This document shows positions 1 to 8,765 of a DNA stretch of 20,387 bases, in pieces. The translations under genes and the position numbers were made by a program. A model generated the notes under the pieces. It had not been told where the DNA came from and ran no database searches. It saw only the letters and a list, made by a program, of their open reading frames with translations. Position 1 is the first letter of the stretch. Every line of letters begins with the position of its first letter. The stretch lies in assembly GCA_937898265.1 (NCBI GenBank), contig CALEJM010000236.1, positions 1 through 20,387 of the forward strand, given 5' to 3'. The DNA is from an uncultured Porphyromonadaceae bacterium (GTDB lineage Bacteria; Bacteroidota; Bacteroidia; Bacteroidales; Paludibacteraceae).

Positions 1-5
1 GGAAT

Positions 6-1025
6 TCATCTTTGGTCAAGATCGACTATGACATAGTTTGAAGAACCCAGACCGATATGTTCGCCCCACTCCACAATATGGGTGCCGTGGCGGGATTTGA
101 TCCGTTCGAGGAGCGGACCGTTGTCATCCCCTTCCGAAGGCGTGATATTGAATACAAGGTCAAGGCAGGCTTTATCCACGGCGACCGGGTCCAGGGAGGC
201 CATTATGCCACGGTCCTGCAGAAGAGGTTCATCCGGATGGGACACGCAGTCACAGTCCACGGACATGTTGTTCATGACGCTGATGTAGATGATATTCTTG
301 CCAAATACGTCAGCTACACCCTGTGCTGCGGCAGCCATGGACTCGAGAAAGTCGTCCTGCGTTTTACCGGAAGCCAGATTTCCAGGGAGCCATGCCTTAG
401 TCGCATTGTCGGTCTTGCCGGCCGAATGGATATAGGCCTTGCCGGCGGTCGAAGCGACACCGATCGACGCATTCTTGAGGACGCCGCCGAAACCACCCAT
501 CGCATGACCTTTGAAGTGAGACAAAACCACCATAAAGTCGTAGTTAGTCAAGTGGTTGCCAACGATATCATACTGGAGATGCTTGCCGCCAGTCACAGGA
601 ATCTGCATCTCGCCTTCGGCATCCATGATGTCCACCTCAGCAATCGCAGTAAAACCGTGATCCTTTGCAGCCTGCAAGTGGTCGGCAGTATTCATGCGTT
701 TGCCTGCGTAGGCAGTATTGCACTCAACGATAGTACCATTCACCATCTGCACGAGGTCCTTGATGAGGTCTGGATTCAAGAAATTGTGACCGCCAGGTTC
801 GCCCGTAGAGAGTTTCACAGCTACACGACCCTCAGCTTCACGATTCAACGCCTCATAGATCTTCAAGAGGTTTTCTGGGGTAATATCCTTGATAAAATAC
901 ACCTCAGAAACAGCCACTTCAGCAGAATCCACCTCAGCTGCCTCTTCTTGGGTTGCGGACTTTGCTCCGCATGACACCATTGCCAAAGCAACGCATGCCA
1001 TCAAAAACAGATACAATTTTTTCAT
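6..1025 (-). CDS. DUF362 domain lipoprotein
   Basis: Predicted exported lipoprotein of 339 aa. The start used is the Met whose next residues form a signal peptide (MKKLYLFLMACVALAMVSC) with a lipobox ending at Cys19; the frame is open further upstream, but that extension runs into the preceding gene and carries no signal. The body matches DUF362 (COG2006/COG2768-like): SHFKGHAMGGFGGVLKN at about 169-185, the CDC pair at Cys258/Cys260 followed by DEPLLQDRGI, and the DPVAVDKACLDL stretch near 279-290. Many family members carry or sit beside Fe-S domains, but no ferredoxin-like cysteine cluster is visible here, so this is the stand-alone form. No enzymatic role is established for it. It begins 16 bp after the hybrid sensor kinase on the same strand and is probably co-transcribed, which makes it a candidate target or accessory of that regulator. 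The stop lies at the left window edge; the gene is complete. Confidence 0.88.
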   Translation of the reverse strand: MKKLYLFLMACVALAMVSCGAKSATQEEAAEVDSAEVAVSEVYFIKDITPENLLKIYEALNREAEGRVAVKLSTGEPGGHNFLNPDLIKDLVQMVNGTIVECNTAYAGKRMNTADHLQAAKDHGFTAIAEVDIMDAEGEMQIPVTGGKHLQYDIVGNHLTNYDFMVVLSHFKGHAMGGFGGVLKNASIGVASTAGKAYIHSAGKTDNATKAWLPGNLASGKTQDDFLESMAAAAQGVADVFGKNIIYISVMNNMSVDCDCVSHPDEPLLQDRGIMASLDPVAVDKACLDLVFNITPSEGDDNGPLLERIKSRHGTHIVEWGEHIGLGSSNYVIVDLDQR

Positions 1026-1041
1026 CTTTATATATAAGCGA

Positions 1042-3966
1042 CTAATTTTGTTTTTTGAATTGTGATGGTGAAACACCTGTCTCCTGTTTGAACACACGAG
1101 AGAAATAAGCACTGTCCTCAAATCCCGAAGCGACAGCCACGTCGGCAATCGGCATATCAGGCTGTGCGATAAGGAGTTTCTTGGCATGTTCGATGCGATA
1201 TTCAGCCAAGAAGTTGATTGTAGTCTCGCCCGTAATCGTCTGAATCTTACGGCTCAACTGACGCGAACTCATGCCCACGGCAGCAGAAAGACTCTGAACG
1301 TCGATAGGCGTTTTGCCCAACATAGAATCAATGACCTCGCCAAGCTGATCCAAGAATGCCTGTTTTGCCTCCATCAAAGTATCGCGAACCACTTCTTTCT
1401 GTTGTGGCTCGTTGATTGGTTCCTCCTTGACAACTGCCAAGTGATCCTTCAACGTGCGATGTGCCATGATAAGATGCTCAACACTAACGTTCAACTCCTC
1501 TGCGTTAAACGGTTTGTAGAGATAGAGGTCGGCACCACATTTCAAGCCATAGACTTTGTCTTCCTCGGTAGTCTTCGCAGTCAGCATTACAAATGGGATG
1601 TGGTTGAGAACCGGAGAACGGCGAACCTCCTGACAGAACTCCGTACCAGTCATGCCTGGCATCATCAAGTCGCTCAAAATCAAATCTGGCACAATCTCAT
1701 TGGCCATTGAGAGACCATCGTTGCCGTTGGAAGCATAGTAGAGACGATAACGGTTGCGCAACTGCGAAGCGATATAACGTGAGATATCTTCGTTGTCTTC
1801 CACCACCAAGAGGATTGGTGCATCGGCATCGGTAACACCCACCGGAAGTTGCTCATTCGCATAGTTATAGCGGATAGGAATCTCGTCGCCAATAACCTCG
1901 TTGATATTCTCCTTCTTAGCTCCTTCGTGATGCTGTGGAAGGGTGATGATAAAGGTAGAACCTTTGCCCAACTCACTATCAAGAGTCACCTCGCCGCCCA
2001 TAGCTTTCACAATTTGAACCACCAAGGAGAGACCGATACCAGTGCCTGCAAACTTATTGCCAGCAGAGAGTTGGTAGAACTCCTCAAAGATGTGGGCCTG
2101 CTCCTCCTTAGGAATACCGATACCAGTGTCGGAGATTCGGAGCACCAAGCTGTTCTCTGGGAATGCGAGTTCCACGGTGATGCGGCCTCCTTCTGGAGTG
2201 AATTTCACTGAGTTGGAGATGAGGTTACGAACAATTTTATGCATATAGTCTGGCACAAAATCCATGTGGAAAGTTTTGTACTCCGACTGCATAACCATTT
2301 GTATCTTTTTGTCTTTCGCCAAACTCTCATGACTCTCCACAATCATACGCACATAGGAGACAACATCGGTAGAGTAATATTCTGGTTGAACCACATCAGA
2401 AGTTACCTTGATCAAATCGAGAAGTTGGTTAATCAGCGAGAGCATCTGAGAGCCTTGACGGGTAATCATCTCACCGATATTCTGCATTGTCTCACCTTCT
2501 GGCAACATATTGTTACGCATCTGCTGACCATAGCCCAAGACAATGGTCAAAGGGGTGCGGAACTCGTGGGTGATATTCGTAAAGAAGTTGGACTTGGTTC
2601 GGAAGAAGTTCTCCTCCTGAGCTTTCGCTTTCTCCTTCATACGAAGCAGGTAGGCAAGCACCAACACCACGAGGAAAAGGACCACAAGTATAGAGAACGA
2701 CACCCAAACGATGGTCTTGGTATGGAGTTTTTGCTTTTCAGCCAAGAGCTCCAATTGGTCGGTCTCATACTGCACGCGGTAGTCGTTGAGCGACTTCGTT
2801 GCGTCGGCGATATTCATAGAGTCGGTCAGACGGATATATTGCTGAAGGTCTTGACAAGCAGCCACTGGGTCGGTCTGAAGGTGAACCCTCGAGAGACTCT
2901 GCAGCACATTCTTCTCGGCATACTTGTTACCTGTCTTGCGGAAATATTCCAAAGACGCCATATAGTGCATCTCGGCAGCCTCATAGTCACCGTTTTGACG
3001 CTCAATGTTACCCATCTGAGAGTGGATGGTAGCCTCCACCTGTTCGTTAGGATAGTCTTTGACAATACGCAAAGCCTGCTCCAACTCCCTGCCTGCACGT
3101 TCCCACTCGCCCATAGCAATGTAGACGTTGGCAATGTAGGTATGTTGAGTTGGGAGGTTGACCACACCGTTTTCAATAGAATCTTGCTCGTAAGCCTCCT
3201 TAGCCAAGCGGAGAGAGGCGTCGAACAAGCCGAGTTTTGAATAGACTTCCGATGCGTTGTTGAGGTAGCTAATCAGTGAGCGGTCGCCCACCTTTTTATT
3301 TTTCGCACGGTCGCGATCCACGATACGCATCACACTAGTATTCTTCTCAATACGTAACGCATCGTCAATATATCCTTTCGCCGTCTCATACTGACGCATC
3401 ATACAGCAGGTGCCTGCCAAGGTATAGAGCGTATAGGCAAGGTCGTCGTTGTCGCCAGATGCCTTGATAAGGTTCAGTGCGTCCACCTGCAGTTGGAGTG
3501 CACGCTCGAATTCGCCACTCTTGGTGTAACAAACACCGATATTTCGCCAGCATAATGCCTTTTCAATGTCGTGTTCTGGGTAGTTTTCGAAATAAGCCAC
3601 CGAACGTTCAGCGTAGGCTTGCGCATTCTGGAAATCGTAGTTCTCAAGCGCATAGTTGGACATGTAAAGCATCAAAGTAGCTTCACAGAGGTTCAAATCT
3701 TTCAGCGATGTGAATTTATAGAGAGTATCCAACTGATTGTTGTTGACCATCTGATAGAAGATGGCGTTGGCATAGGAAAGACGCGTGAGTCCATCGGATG
3801 TTTCAAAGAGTTGGAACAGTTCGTCTATTCCCTCTCTGTTGGTTACCACGTCTTCGTAGATTTTGTCGCCTTGTCTATTGCAAGAACCGATAAATACCGC
3901 GAATAATGCGAAAACTGTAACAATGCCTAAAAAGCCAAAGTGATGCTTTCTTAACCTCATTTGCAT
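1042..3966 (-). CDS. Hybrid two-component sensor/regulator (TPR, histidine kinase, receiver, AraC)
   Basis: One-polypeptide signalling protein of 974 aa. Order: N-terminal hydrophobic segment (11-29) with a lipobox-like FIGSC; TPR-type helical repeats about 75-400, expected in the periplasm; a transmembrane helix about 419-442; HisKA with phospho-acceptor His467 in ITHEFRTPL; HATPase with N box Asn585, G1 DTGIGIP (613-619) and G2 GTGIGLSLV (641-649); receiver domain with acidic Glu723/Asp724, phospho-acceptor Asp766, Thr796 and Lys818; C-terminal AraC-type helix-turn-helix about 866-974. All catalytic residues are present. It belongs to the broad Bacteroidetes hybrid two-component class, but its sensor is a TPR array and not the beta-propeller/Y_Y_Y module usual in glycan-sensing members, so the ligand cannot be inferred from glycan systems. 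ATG at 3966 and an in-frame ATG at 3960 are both possible starts. The gene has its own promoter (4006-4036) and leads into the DUF362 lipoprotein gene. Confidence 0.95.
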   Translation of the reverse strand: MQMRLRKHHFGFLGIVTVFALFAVFIGSCNRQGDKIYEDVVTNREGIDELFQLFETSDGLTRLSYANAIFYQMVNNNQLDTLYKFTSLKDLNLCEATLMLYMSNYALENYDFQNAQAYAERSVAYFENYPEHDIEKALCWRNIGVCYTKSGEFERALQLQVDALNLIKASGDNDDLAYTLYTLAGTCCMMRQYETAKGYIDDALRIEKNTSVMRIVDRDRAKNKKVGDRSLISYLNNASEVYSKLGLFDASLRLAKEAYEQDSIENGVVNLPTQHTYIANVYIAMGEWERAGRELEQALRIVKDYPNEQVEATIHSQMGNIERQNGDYEAAEMHYMASLEYFRKTGNKYAEKNVLQSLSRVHLQTDPVAACQDLQQYIRLTDSMNIADATKSLNDYRVQYETDQLELLAEKQKLHTKTIVWVSFSILVVLFLVVLVLAYLLRMKEKAKAQEENFFRTKSNFFTNITHEFRTPLTIVLGYGQQMRNNMLPEGETMQNIGEMITRQGSQMLSLINQLLDLIKVTSDVVQPEYYSTDVVSYVRMIVESHESLAKDKKIQMVMQSEYKTFHMDFVPDYMHKIVRNLISNSVKFTPEGGRITVELAFPENSLVLRISDTGIGIPKEEQAHIFEEFYQLSAGNKFAGTGIGLSLVVQIVKAMGGEVTLDSELGKGSTFIITLPQHHEGAKKENINEVIGDEIPIRYNYANEQLPVGVTDADAPILLVVEDNEDISRYIASQLRNRYRLYYASNGNDGLSMANEIVPDLILSDLMMPGMTGTEFCQEVRRSPVLNHIPFVMLTAKTTEEDKVYGLKCGADLYLYKPFNAEELNVSVEHLIMAHRTLKDHLAVVKEEPINEPQQKEVVRDTLMEAKQAFLDQLGEVIDSMLGKTPIDVQSLSAAVGMSSRQLSRKIQTITGETTINFLAEYRIEHAKKLLIAQPDMPIADVAVASGFEDSAYFSRVFKQETGVSPSQFKKQN

Positions 3967-4005
3967 AATACGAAAGGTAATTAAATCGAGTAATCAATTG
4001 AAATG

Positions 4006-4036
4006 CAAAGATACATTATTTATTGGTTTTTACAAA
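4006..4036 (-). promoter_or_regulatory. Bacteroidetes-type promoter for the hybrid sensor gene
   Basis: On the minus strand, TTTG (4036-4033) is followed after 19 nt by TATCTTTG (4013-4006), a full match to the TAnnTTTG -7 consensus. The predicted start of transcription near 4000 gives a leader of about 34 nt. Confidence 0.75.
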
Positions 4037-4047
4037 ATGAAGATTTA

Positions 4048-4085
4048 AAAAACAAAAAATCCCTGCGGATTGCTCCACAGGGATT
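4048..4085 (-). terminator. Intrinsic terminator after the M16 protease
   Basis: AATCCCTG (4058-4065) and CAGGGATT (4078-4085) form a perfect 8-bp stem. Read on the minus strand, the stem is followed at once by a T-rich run (TTTTTTGTTTTTT). It lies 25 bp after the protease stop codon and in front of the next gene's promoter, so it should insulate the two units. Confidence 0.85.
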
Positions 4086-4110
4086 AGGTTTATCTCAAGT
4101 CAAGGAGCGA

Positions 4111-7050
4111 TTAGAAACCGCCTTTGAAGAGTTTGCTTGAGTTGATTTTCTGCATCTTACCGTATTTAGATTGGATGCGTTTCATGTCGATAGATTTCTC
4201 ATCGCCCATGATTACGATGGTAACAGGTTTGCCCTTGATGTACTTGTTGTAGAAGTTGATAATCTCTTCGAATTTGAGGTTGTCAACCTTAGGCATGTTC
4301 ACCTTAGCAGGGTCGTCTGTGTAACCCATCTCTTTCCAGTGGCTGAACACTTGGCTCTTTGAACGGAAAGAAGGTTTAGCGGTGAGGGCTGATTGACGGA
4401 GGAACCCCTTGATGTTGTCGATACGCTCTGGGTAAGCAGGCATATTGTTCAAGAGGTCCATGTAAACGTCGATAGCGTCAGCCACCTTGTCGCTTTGTGT
4501 ACCAACATAACCGATGAGGTAAGATTTCTTTTGTGGGTAACCAGGAGTTACCATGTTACCGTAAGCGGTGTAAGCCATAGAACGTTTCTCACGAATCTCG
4601 TTCATTACCAAGCCGCTGAAACCACCACTGAAGTATTGGTTGAATGCGTCGTAATCTACGTCTTCTGCGATGTTGTAAGGAACACCGTCGATATAGAAGT
4701 AAACCTTAGCTTGTTGAACCTCTTTGTTTGAGAGGAAGATTACCTGGGTCTTGTCGTAGCTCTTACGATCGCGGAATACAGGTGAGGTGGTTGGGATAGC
4801 GTTGTTGTTGATAGGCACGTTAGCTTTCAAAATGTCAGCAACTTCTTTCATTGGCCTTTGACCTACATAGTGGATATCCACAGAGTATTTGATAGCGTCT
4901 TGGATAGTTGAGGTGAGGTCGGTGTTAGAAAGGAGGTAGTTGACATTGTAAGAATCGCCAGTGAATTGAACGCTGTAGAGTTCGTCAACTGGAATACGGT
5001 CGATGTAAGAAGATTTGTCGCCATAGAGTACATACTCCATCAAAGCTGAGGACAACACGTTAGGGTTGGTTTTCTCACGTTGACGGCTTTGCAACTCGCT
5101 ACCTACTACGCTCTCAATCTGTTTCTGATCGAGTTTTGGCATGTAGGTGAGTTGGGTCATAAGTTTACAGATTTCAGCAAGGTTTTTCTCGTCACCAGAG
5201 ATGGTGATGTAGAAGTAACCACTGCTTACGCTGAATGAGCAGGTAGCACCGAGAGCACTGAAACGGTTGCGGAGGTCGGTAGCTGAAACGTCTGGCATCA
5301 TACCAGCGGTATTCATCAAAGCAGCTGCATACTCAAGTTTTGGCATTTTCTCAGTACCAACACCATATTTCAAGGTGAGTGAGAATACGTCGTTCAATGG
5401 GTTTTGGGTGTAGAACATCTTCACGCCATTGTAGAGGCTGAGTTCTTTTACGTCGTTGAAGTTGTTGTAGTCAACAACCACTTGACCTGAAGGCACGGTC
5501 TCGAATTTCTTAGCGTATTCGGTTTGAACGCCTTTAGGTGGATCCAATGGTTGGATTTGTGGTTTAGCCAATTTGTTTTTCTTAGGAGCGCCTTCGGTGA
5601 AAGCGATAGTCATGTGATTGCCGCTGAGGTATTTGTTAGCAATGCGCTTAACATCCTCTTTGGTGATGGCAGCCACTTTCTTGTCCATCTCAAAGTATTC
5701 AGACATGTCTTGGCCGTATGCGAAAGCATAGGTGATTGCGTTAACTTTGTTAGACGCATTCTCGAACATAAGTTTGAAGCTTTGGAGTTGTTGTTGTTTT
5801 ACTGATTGGAAGAGTTCGTCTGAGAACTCGCCACGTTTCAGTTTTTCAATTTCAGCGAAGATAACCTTCTCGGTTTGTTTCTCTGATTCGAAACGGCTTT
5901 GAGCAACGTCGAAGTAAGGCATACCAACAATCATGATGGTACCACGGTCACGACGGCTGTCGTTTGAAGCATAAGCAGCGTTTACAGTACCGTCCAACAT
6001 CAAGCGGTCCAACATACCGGTGTTGTGACCGTTGTTCAACATTGACAATGTGAAGTCCAACAACACGTCGTCTTCGTCGTTCATGGCGATACCTTTGTAA
6101 ATCCAGTAGTATTGTGGATAGTAACCAACTTTGCACTCATAGTGCTCGTTTTTGATCTCTTTCACTGGATAAACAGTGCGTTCTGGGAGAGTCTTTGGAA
6201 CCAAACGACCGAAGTATTTCTCAATCAATGGTTTTACGTCAGCAGAGTTGAAGTTACCAACGAGGAGCAAGCACATGTTGTTTGGCACATACCATGTGTT
6301 GTAGAAGTTGCGGAGTGCGCTGATTTGTGGGTTTTTCAAGTGTGAAGCATAACCAATGACGTCGCGTGAGTATGGGCAGCCTTCGTAAACCTTCTCGAAG
6401 AGGAATTCACGTTGGTGGGTGCCATAGTCATCTTGATACATATTGTATTCTTCGAACACGTTCTCCAACTCAGCTTGGAAGCTACGGTAAACAGGGTTGA
6501 TCAAACGATCAGAGTTTACCATCATCCATTTCTCCATTTGATAAGCTGGGAAGTCGTTGTGGTAAGCGGTGAGGTCGTAGCTTGTGAAAGCGTTGAGGTT
6601 GTCACCACCCATGCTCTCAATAAGATTTGAGAAGTCGTCGGTTGCAGAGTATTTAGCCTCTTCCATTGATTTCTCGTTAATCTTCTTGATGAGTTCCTTA
6701 CGTTTAGCCTCGTCTTTCTCAACAGCGAGTTGGTCGTAAAGACGGATTACTTCTTCGTAAAGAGGTTTCTCTTTTTCCCAATCGAGTGTACCGATGGTCT
6801 CAGTGCCTTTGAAGAGCATGTGCTCGAGGTAGTGAGCCAAACCGGTATATTCGGATGGTTCGTCAACAGAACCAGCACGGCAAACAACGCGACCGTGAAC
6901 GTCTGGTTTGTTGTGATCTTCCCAAAGGAATACCTTCAAGCCGTTGGCGAGGGTGTACTCCTCATAGCCAGCAGGAGCGTTCTTTTGGGCTGTAGCCACC
7001 ATTGATACAGCGAACAACAGGGCTAAGATGCTTAAGAATCTTGTTTTCAT
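4111..7050 (-). CDS. M16 family zinc metallopeptidase (two-domain, insulinase/pitrilysin-like)
   Basis: Secreted or periplasmic protease of 979 aa with a Sec signal peptide (about 1-21, cleavage after VATAQ or nearby). The inverted zinc motif HxxEH is intact at His73, Glu76 and His77 (HYLEH), and the third zinc ligand is expected in the ELENVFEE segment at about 194-201. The length fits two fused M16 units; the C-terminal half (about 550-979) has the M16 fold signature around EIREKRSMAYTAYG but no HxxEH, as is usual for the structural second unit. M16 enzymes degrade peptides in a closed chamber; the substrate here is unknown. It starts 24 bp after the XRE regulator with no visible promoter between them, so it may be read from the DUF2975/XRE transcript. 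A strong terminator follows. Confidence 0.94.
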   Translation of the reverse strand: MKTRFLSILALLFAVSMVATAQKNAPAGYEEYTLANGLKVFLWEDHNKPDVHGRVVCRAGSVDEPSEYTGLAHYLEHMLFKGTETIGTLDWEKEKPLYEEVIRLYDQLAVEKDEAKRKELIKKINEKSMEEAKYSATDDFSNLIESMGGDNLNAFTSYDLTAYHNDFPAYQMEKWMMVNSDRLINPVYRSFQAELENVFEEYNMYQDDYGTHQREFLFEKVYEGCPYSRDVIGYASHLKNPQISALRNFYNTWYVPNNMCLLLVGNFNSADVKPLIEKYFGRLVPKTLPERTVYPVKEIKNEHYECKVGYYPQYYWIYKGIAMNDEDDVLLDFTLSMLNNGHNTGMLDRLMLDGTVNAAYASNDSRRDRGTIMIVGMPYFDVAQSRFESEKQTEKVIFAEIEKLKRGEFSDELFQSVKQQQLQSFKLMFENASNKVNAITYAFAYGQDMSEYFEMDKKVAAITKEDVKRIANKYLSGNHMTIAFTEGAPKKNKLAKPQIQPLDPPKGVQTEYAKKFETVPSGQVVVDYNNFNDVKELSLYNGVKMFYTQNPLNDVFSLTLKYGVGTEKMPKLEYAAALMNTAGMMPDVSATDLRNRFSALGATCSFSVSSGYFYITISGDEKNLAEICKLMTQLTYMPKLDQKQIESVVGSELQSRQREKTNPNVLSSALMEYVLYGDKSSYIDRIPVDELYSVQFTGDSYNVNYLLSNTDLTSTIQDAIKYSVDIHYVGQRPMKEVADILKANVPINNNAIPTTSPVFRDRKSYDKTQVIFLSNKEVQQAKVYFYIDGVPYNIAEDVDYDAFNQYFSGGFSGLVMNEIREKRSMAYTAYGNMVTPGYPQKKSYLIGYVGTQSDKVADAIDVYMDLLNNMPAYPERIDNIKGFLRQSALTAKPSFRSKSQVFSHWKEMGYTDDPAKVNMPKVDNLKFEEIINFYNKYIKGKPVTIVIMGDEKSIDMKRIQSKYGKMQKINSSKLFKGGF

Positions 7051-7074
7051 TGTTGTAAAACTAAAATTTATATT

Positions 7075-7302
7075 TTATTTTTCTTTTTCCAAATCTTCTG
7101 AAGTGTCGTAACTTAGGAGGTCGCCGGGCTGACAGTCCAGCACCTTACAGATAGCCTCCAACGTTGAGAAGCGAACCGCCTTTGCCTTACCAGTCTTGAG
7201 GATAGAGAGATTGGCAGGAGTGATGTCAACACGCTCCGCCAACTCGCCCAGCGAGATATGTCGCTTGGCCATCATCACGTCAAGATTTACAACGATAGGC
7301 AT
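7075..7302 (-). CDS. Small XRE/Cro-type transcriptional regulator (YozG-like)
   Basis: A 75-aa protein that is nearly all helix-turn-helix: ISLGELAERVDITPANLSIL (about 16-35) followed by the FSTLEAICKVLDCQPGDLLSY tail typical of the small YozG-like branch of Cro/C1 regulators. It lies 18 bp after the DUF2975 membrane protein on the same strand. Genes for DUF2975 proteins and this type of regulator are frequent neighbours (for example yoaS/yozG in Bacillus), so the pair is probably a functional unit in which the membrane protein influences the DNA-binding protein; that mechanism is inference. A purine-rich GAGAAAATAGAG stretch just upstream could act as ribosome binding site. No metal or ligand domain is present. 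Its target may be the inverted repeat around the promoter of the pair (8008-8050). Confidence 0.9.
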   Translation of the reverse strand: MPIVVNLDVMMAKRHISLGELAERVDITPANLSILKTGKAKAVRFSTLEAICKVLDCQPGDLLSYDTSEDLEKEK

Positions 7303-7320
7303 CTCTATTTTCTCACTCTA

Positions 7321-8001
7321 TTAGATTGTCAAATCCTGTTCTTGTTTAATATTGGTTGCATGACGAAGCACTTCGCACATCAACAAAACCACCAAACCCG
7401 ACATCAATGGTGTCCAAGCACACACGTTGCGGTAGTCGACGGCAAAACTTGCAGAATGGAACGCCTGAGAGGCGAGATAGAGTTCCAAGGCATGCCACAG
7501 TGTGTCCAATACGCCCACCACCAACAGCGAGACGCCGATGGAGTGCATGTGTTTCACGTTCTGATGGTCAAACACCTTAGTTCGGAAGAACGAGAGCATC
7601 ACTATCACAAACAGTACCAGCACTGCGATACACAAAGCAGCAATGACACATGTAATTGGGAAGTTCAGCGTTTTATAGGTCTTCTCAAGGAATGTCAAAG
7701 GGCGGTTTTCGCGCGGAAGGAAACAGTGCGCACTGGTAGGTAGCAGCAAGATGCTGTCGCCAGTCACCACGTCGCAGTCGTTCCAACGAACGCTCTCCTC
7801 TTTCAGGTCTTTTATCCTAAGGTCAATGAAGAGCTGCGCTTCAAGGGTATCTTCTTCGGTCAGTCCAGTGGTCTGTGCCTTGATGGTATTGACGTTGTTC
7901 ATCACACCGTTCACTTCACCCACAGAGGTGTAGGCGCGAACGATGAAAGCGGCAAAAAAGCAAGCCAAAATAAAGAATGACAGAATCTTAATCTTTCTCA
8001 T
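7321..8001 (-). CDS. DUF2975 membrane protein
   Basis: A 226-aa integral membrane protein with four predicted membrane segments at about 5-24, 114-138, 154-177 and 195-213. Between the first and second lies a roughly 90-residue soluble region (25-113), longer than in minimal DUF2975 proteins and probably on the outer face. The last three segments with the GVLDTLWHALE and SGLVVLLMCEVLRHA stretches give the family resemblance, and the adjacent YozG-like regulator supports it strongly. Function is not established for the family. It is the first gene of the DUF2975-XRE-M16 run and has a TAAATTTG -7 element 32 bp before its ATG, embedded in a long inverted repeat. The family assignment rests on pattern and neighbourhood, not on an alignment. 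Confidence 0.82.
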   Translation of the reverse strand: MRKIKILSFFILACFFAAFIVRAYTSVGEVNGVMNNVNTIKAQTTGLTEEDTLEAQLFIDLRIKDLKEESVRWNDCDVVTGDSILLLPTSAHCFLPRENRPLTFLEKTYKTLNFPITCVIAALCIAVLVLFVIVMLSFFRTKVFDHQNVKHMHSIGVSLLVVGVLDTLWHALELYLASQAFHSASFAVDYRNVCAWTPLMSGLVVLLMCEVLRHATNIKQEQDLTI

Positions 8002-8007
8002 ATTCAG

Positions 8008-8050
8008 AAATAGTCTGAAAGAAATTAGGGTGCAAATTTACAGACTATTT
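8008..8050 (-). promoter_or_regulatory. Promoter with a 10-bp inverted repeat upstream of DUF2975
   Basis: AAATAGTCTG (8008-8017) and CAGACTATTT (8041-8050) are perfect inverted copies, with centres 33 bp apart (about three helical turns). Between them lies TAAATTTG on the minus strand (8040-8033), a TAnnTTTG match; no clear -33 box is seen. One arm abuts the -7 element on its upstream side and the other falls about 10-19 nt after the predicted transcription start. Only the second arm would be transcribed, so a two-half-site protein operator fits better than an RNA hairpin. Confidence 0.6.
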
Positions 8051-8108
8051 TTGGTATTAGATGTATCTTGCACCGATTTTTTTATTGAAAAACGATAAAT
8101 TTCGCGTT

Positions 8109-8765
8109 TTATTTTCGTCCAAAGTCAGCCGGAATCTCGCCCCACTGCTTGGTTTCCCACTTGAGTAGTGGGATATCGCTGTAGTCGTTATTACGCAACC
8201 ATGCCTCTGCGCGAGCTATCATGTCGAAGATTTCCGCATTGCGAGAGGTGTGTTCCAATTTGGTTCTACACTGACGCAGTTTGACCCACAAAAGTGCGTT
8301 TCGGCTGTCGCTGTAGATTGGGAAAACCTGTCCACATTTCTTCATATACGCCAAGGCGTGAACGATGGCCAAAAATTCGCCCACATTGTTGGTTCCGTCT
8401 TGCAACGGTCCGCAATGGAAGATTCTTTGACCACTGGCCACCCAGACAGCTTGATATTCCATTGGACCACAAGGACCGCTACACGCAGCATCGACGGCCA
8501 GAGCCTGCTGAATGGGAGCATTCGATGGAGGTGAAGTCTGAGCCTTGGCTGCCTTACGCTGTTTCCGTTCTTCGGCAGTGGGCACGATGACATATTTTTC
8601 GTGGGACTCAGCAAAAGCCTTCTCTGCCTCCGCACGGGTCACAAACCCCTTGAACTTCGCTCCGCCAAAGCCTTTGACCGCTGCCTCGCAGTCGCTCCAG
8701 GAGTCGAATACACCAGTCGTGCGTCCAACCCAAACCACATAGAAGTTCAATTTCTGTTTTGCCAT
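8109..8765 (-). CDS. rnhA: Ribonuclease HI with viroplasmin-like N-terminal domain
   Basis: A 218-aa enzyme that cleaves the RNA strand of RNA-DNA hybrids, clearing R-loops and primers. The N-terminus (about 1-50, KLNFYVVWVGRTTGVFDSW and FKGFVTRAEAEKAF) is the caulimovirus viroplasmin/RNase H1 hybrid-binding domain. A charged linker (about 65-85) leads to the catalytic domain, in which the four acidic residues can be placed: Asp92 (VDAACSG), Glu130 (VGEFLAIVHAL), Asp153 (IYSDS) and Asp214 (PADFGRK). The start chosen is the Met of MAKQKLNF; the frame is open upstream, but those residues are not domain-like and overlap the promoter. The ATG sits only four bases after a -7 element, so the mRNA is probably leaderless or nearly so. 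This two-domain form is common in Bacteroidetes. Confidence 0.94.
   Translation of the reverse strand: MAKQKLNFYVVWVGRTTGVFDSWSDCEAAVKGFGGAKFKGFVTRAEAEKAFAESHEKYVIVPTAEERKQRKAAKAQTSPPSNAPIQQALAVDAACSGPCGPMEYQAVWVASGQRIFHCGPLQDGTNNVGEFLAIVHALAYMKKCGQVFPIYSDSRNALLWVKLRQCRTKLEHTSRNAEIFDMIARAEAWLRNNDYSDIPLLKWETKQWGEIPADFGRK

Noticed and set aside
57..974. Long open plus-strand frame opposite the DUF362 gene
   Set aside because: It is the antisense of a gene with clear family motifs; the translation is His/Val-rich without domain or start signals.
2239..3240. 333-codon plus-strand frame opposite the hybrid kinase
   Set aside because: The minus strand encodes an intact kinase; the antisense product is His/Leu-rich with no recognisable motif.
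8089..8110. AAAACG/CGTTTT stem at the end of rnhA as a terminator
   Set aside because: Only six mostly A-T pairs, overlapping the stop codon, and no continuous T-run right after it on the minus strand.
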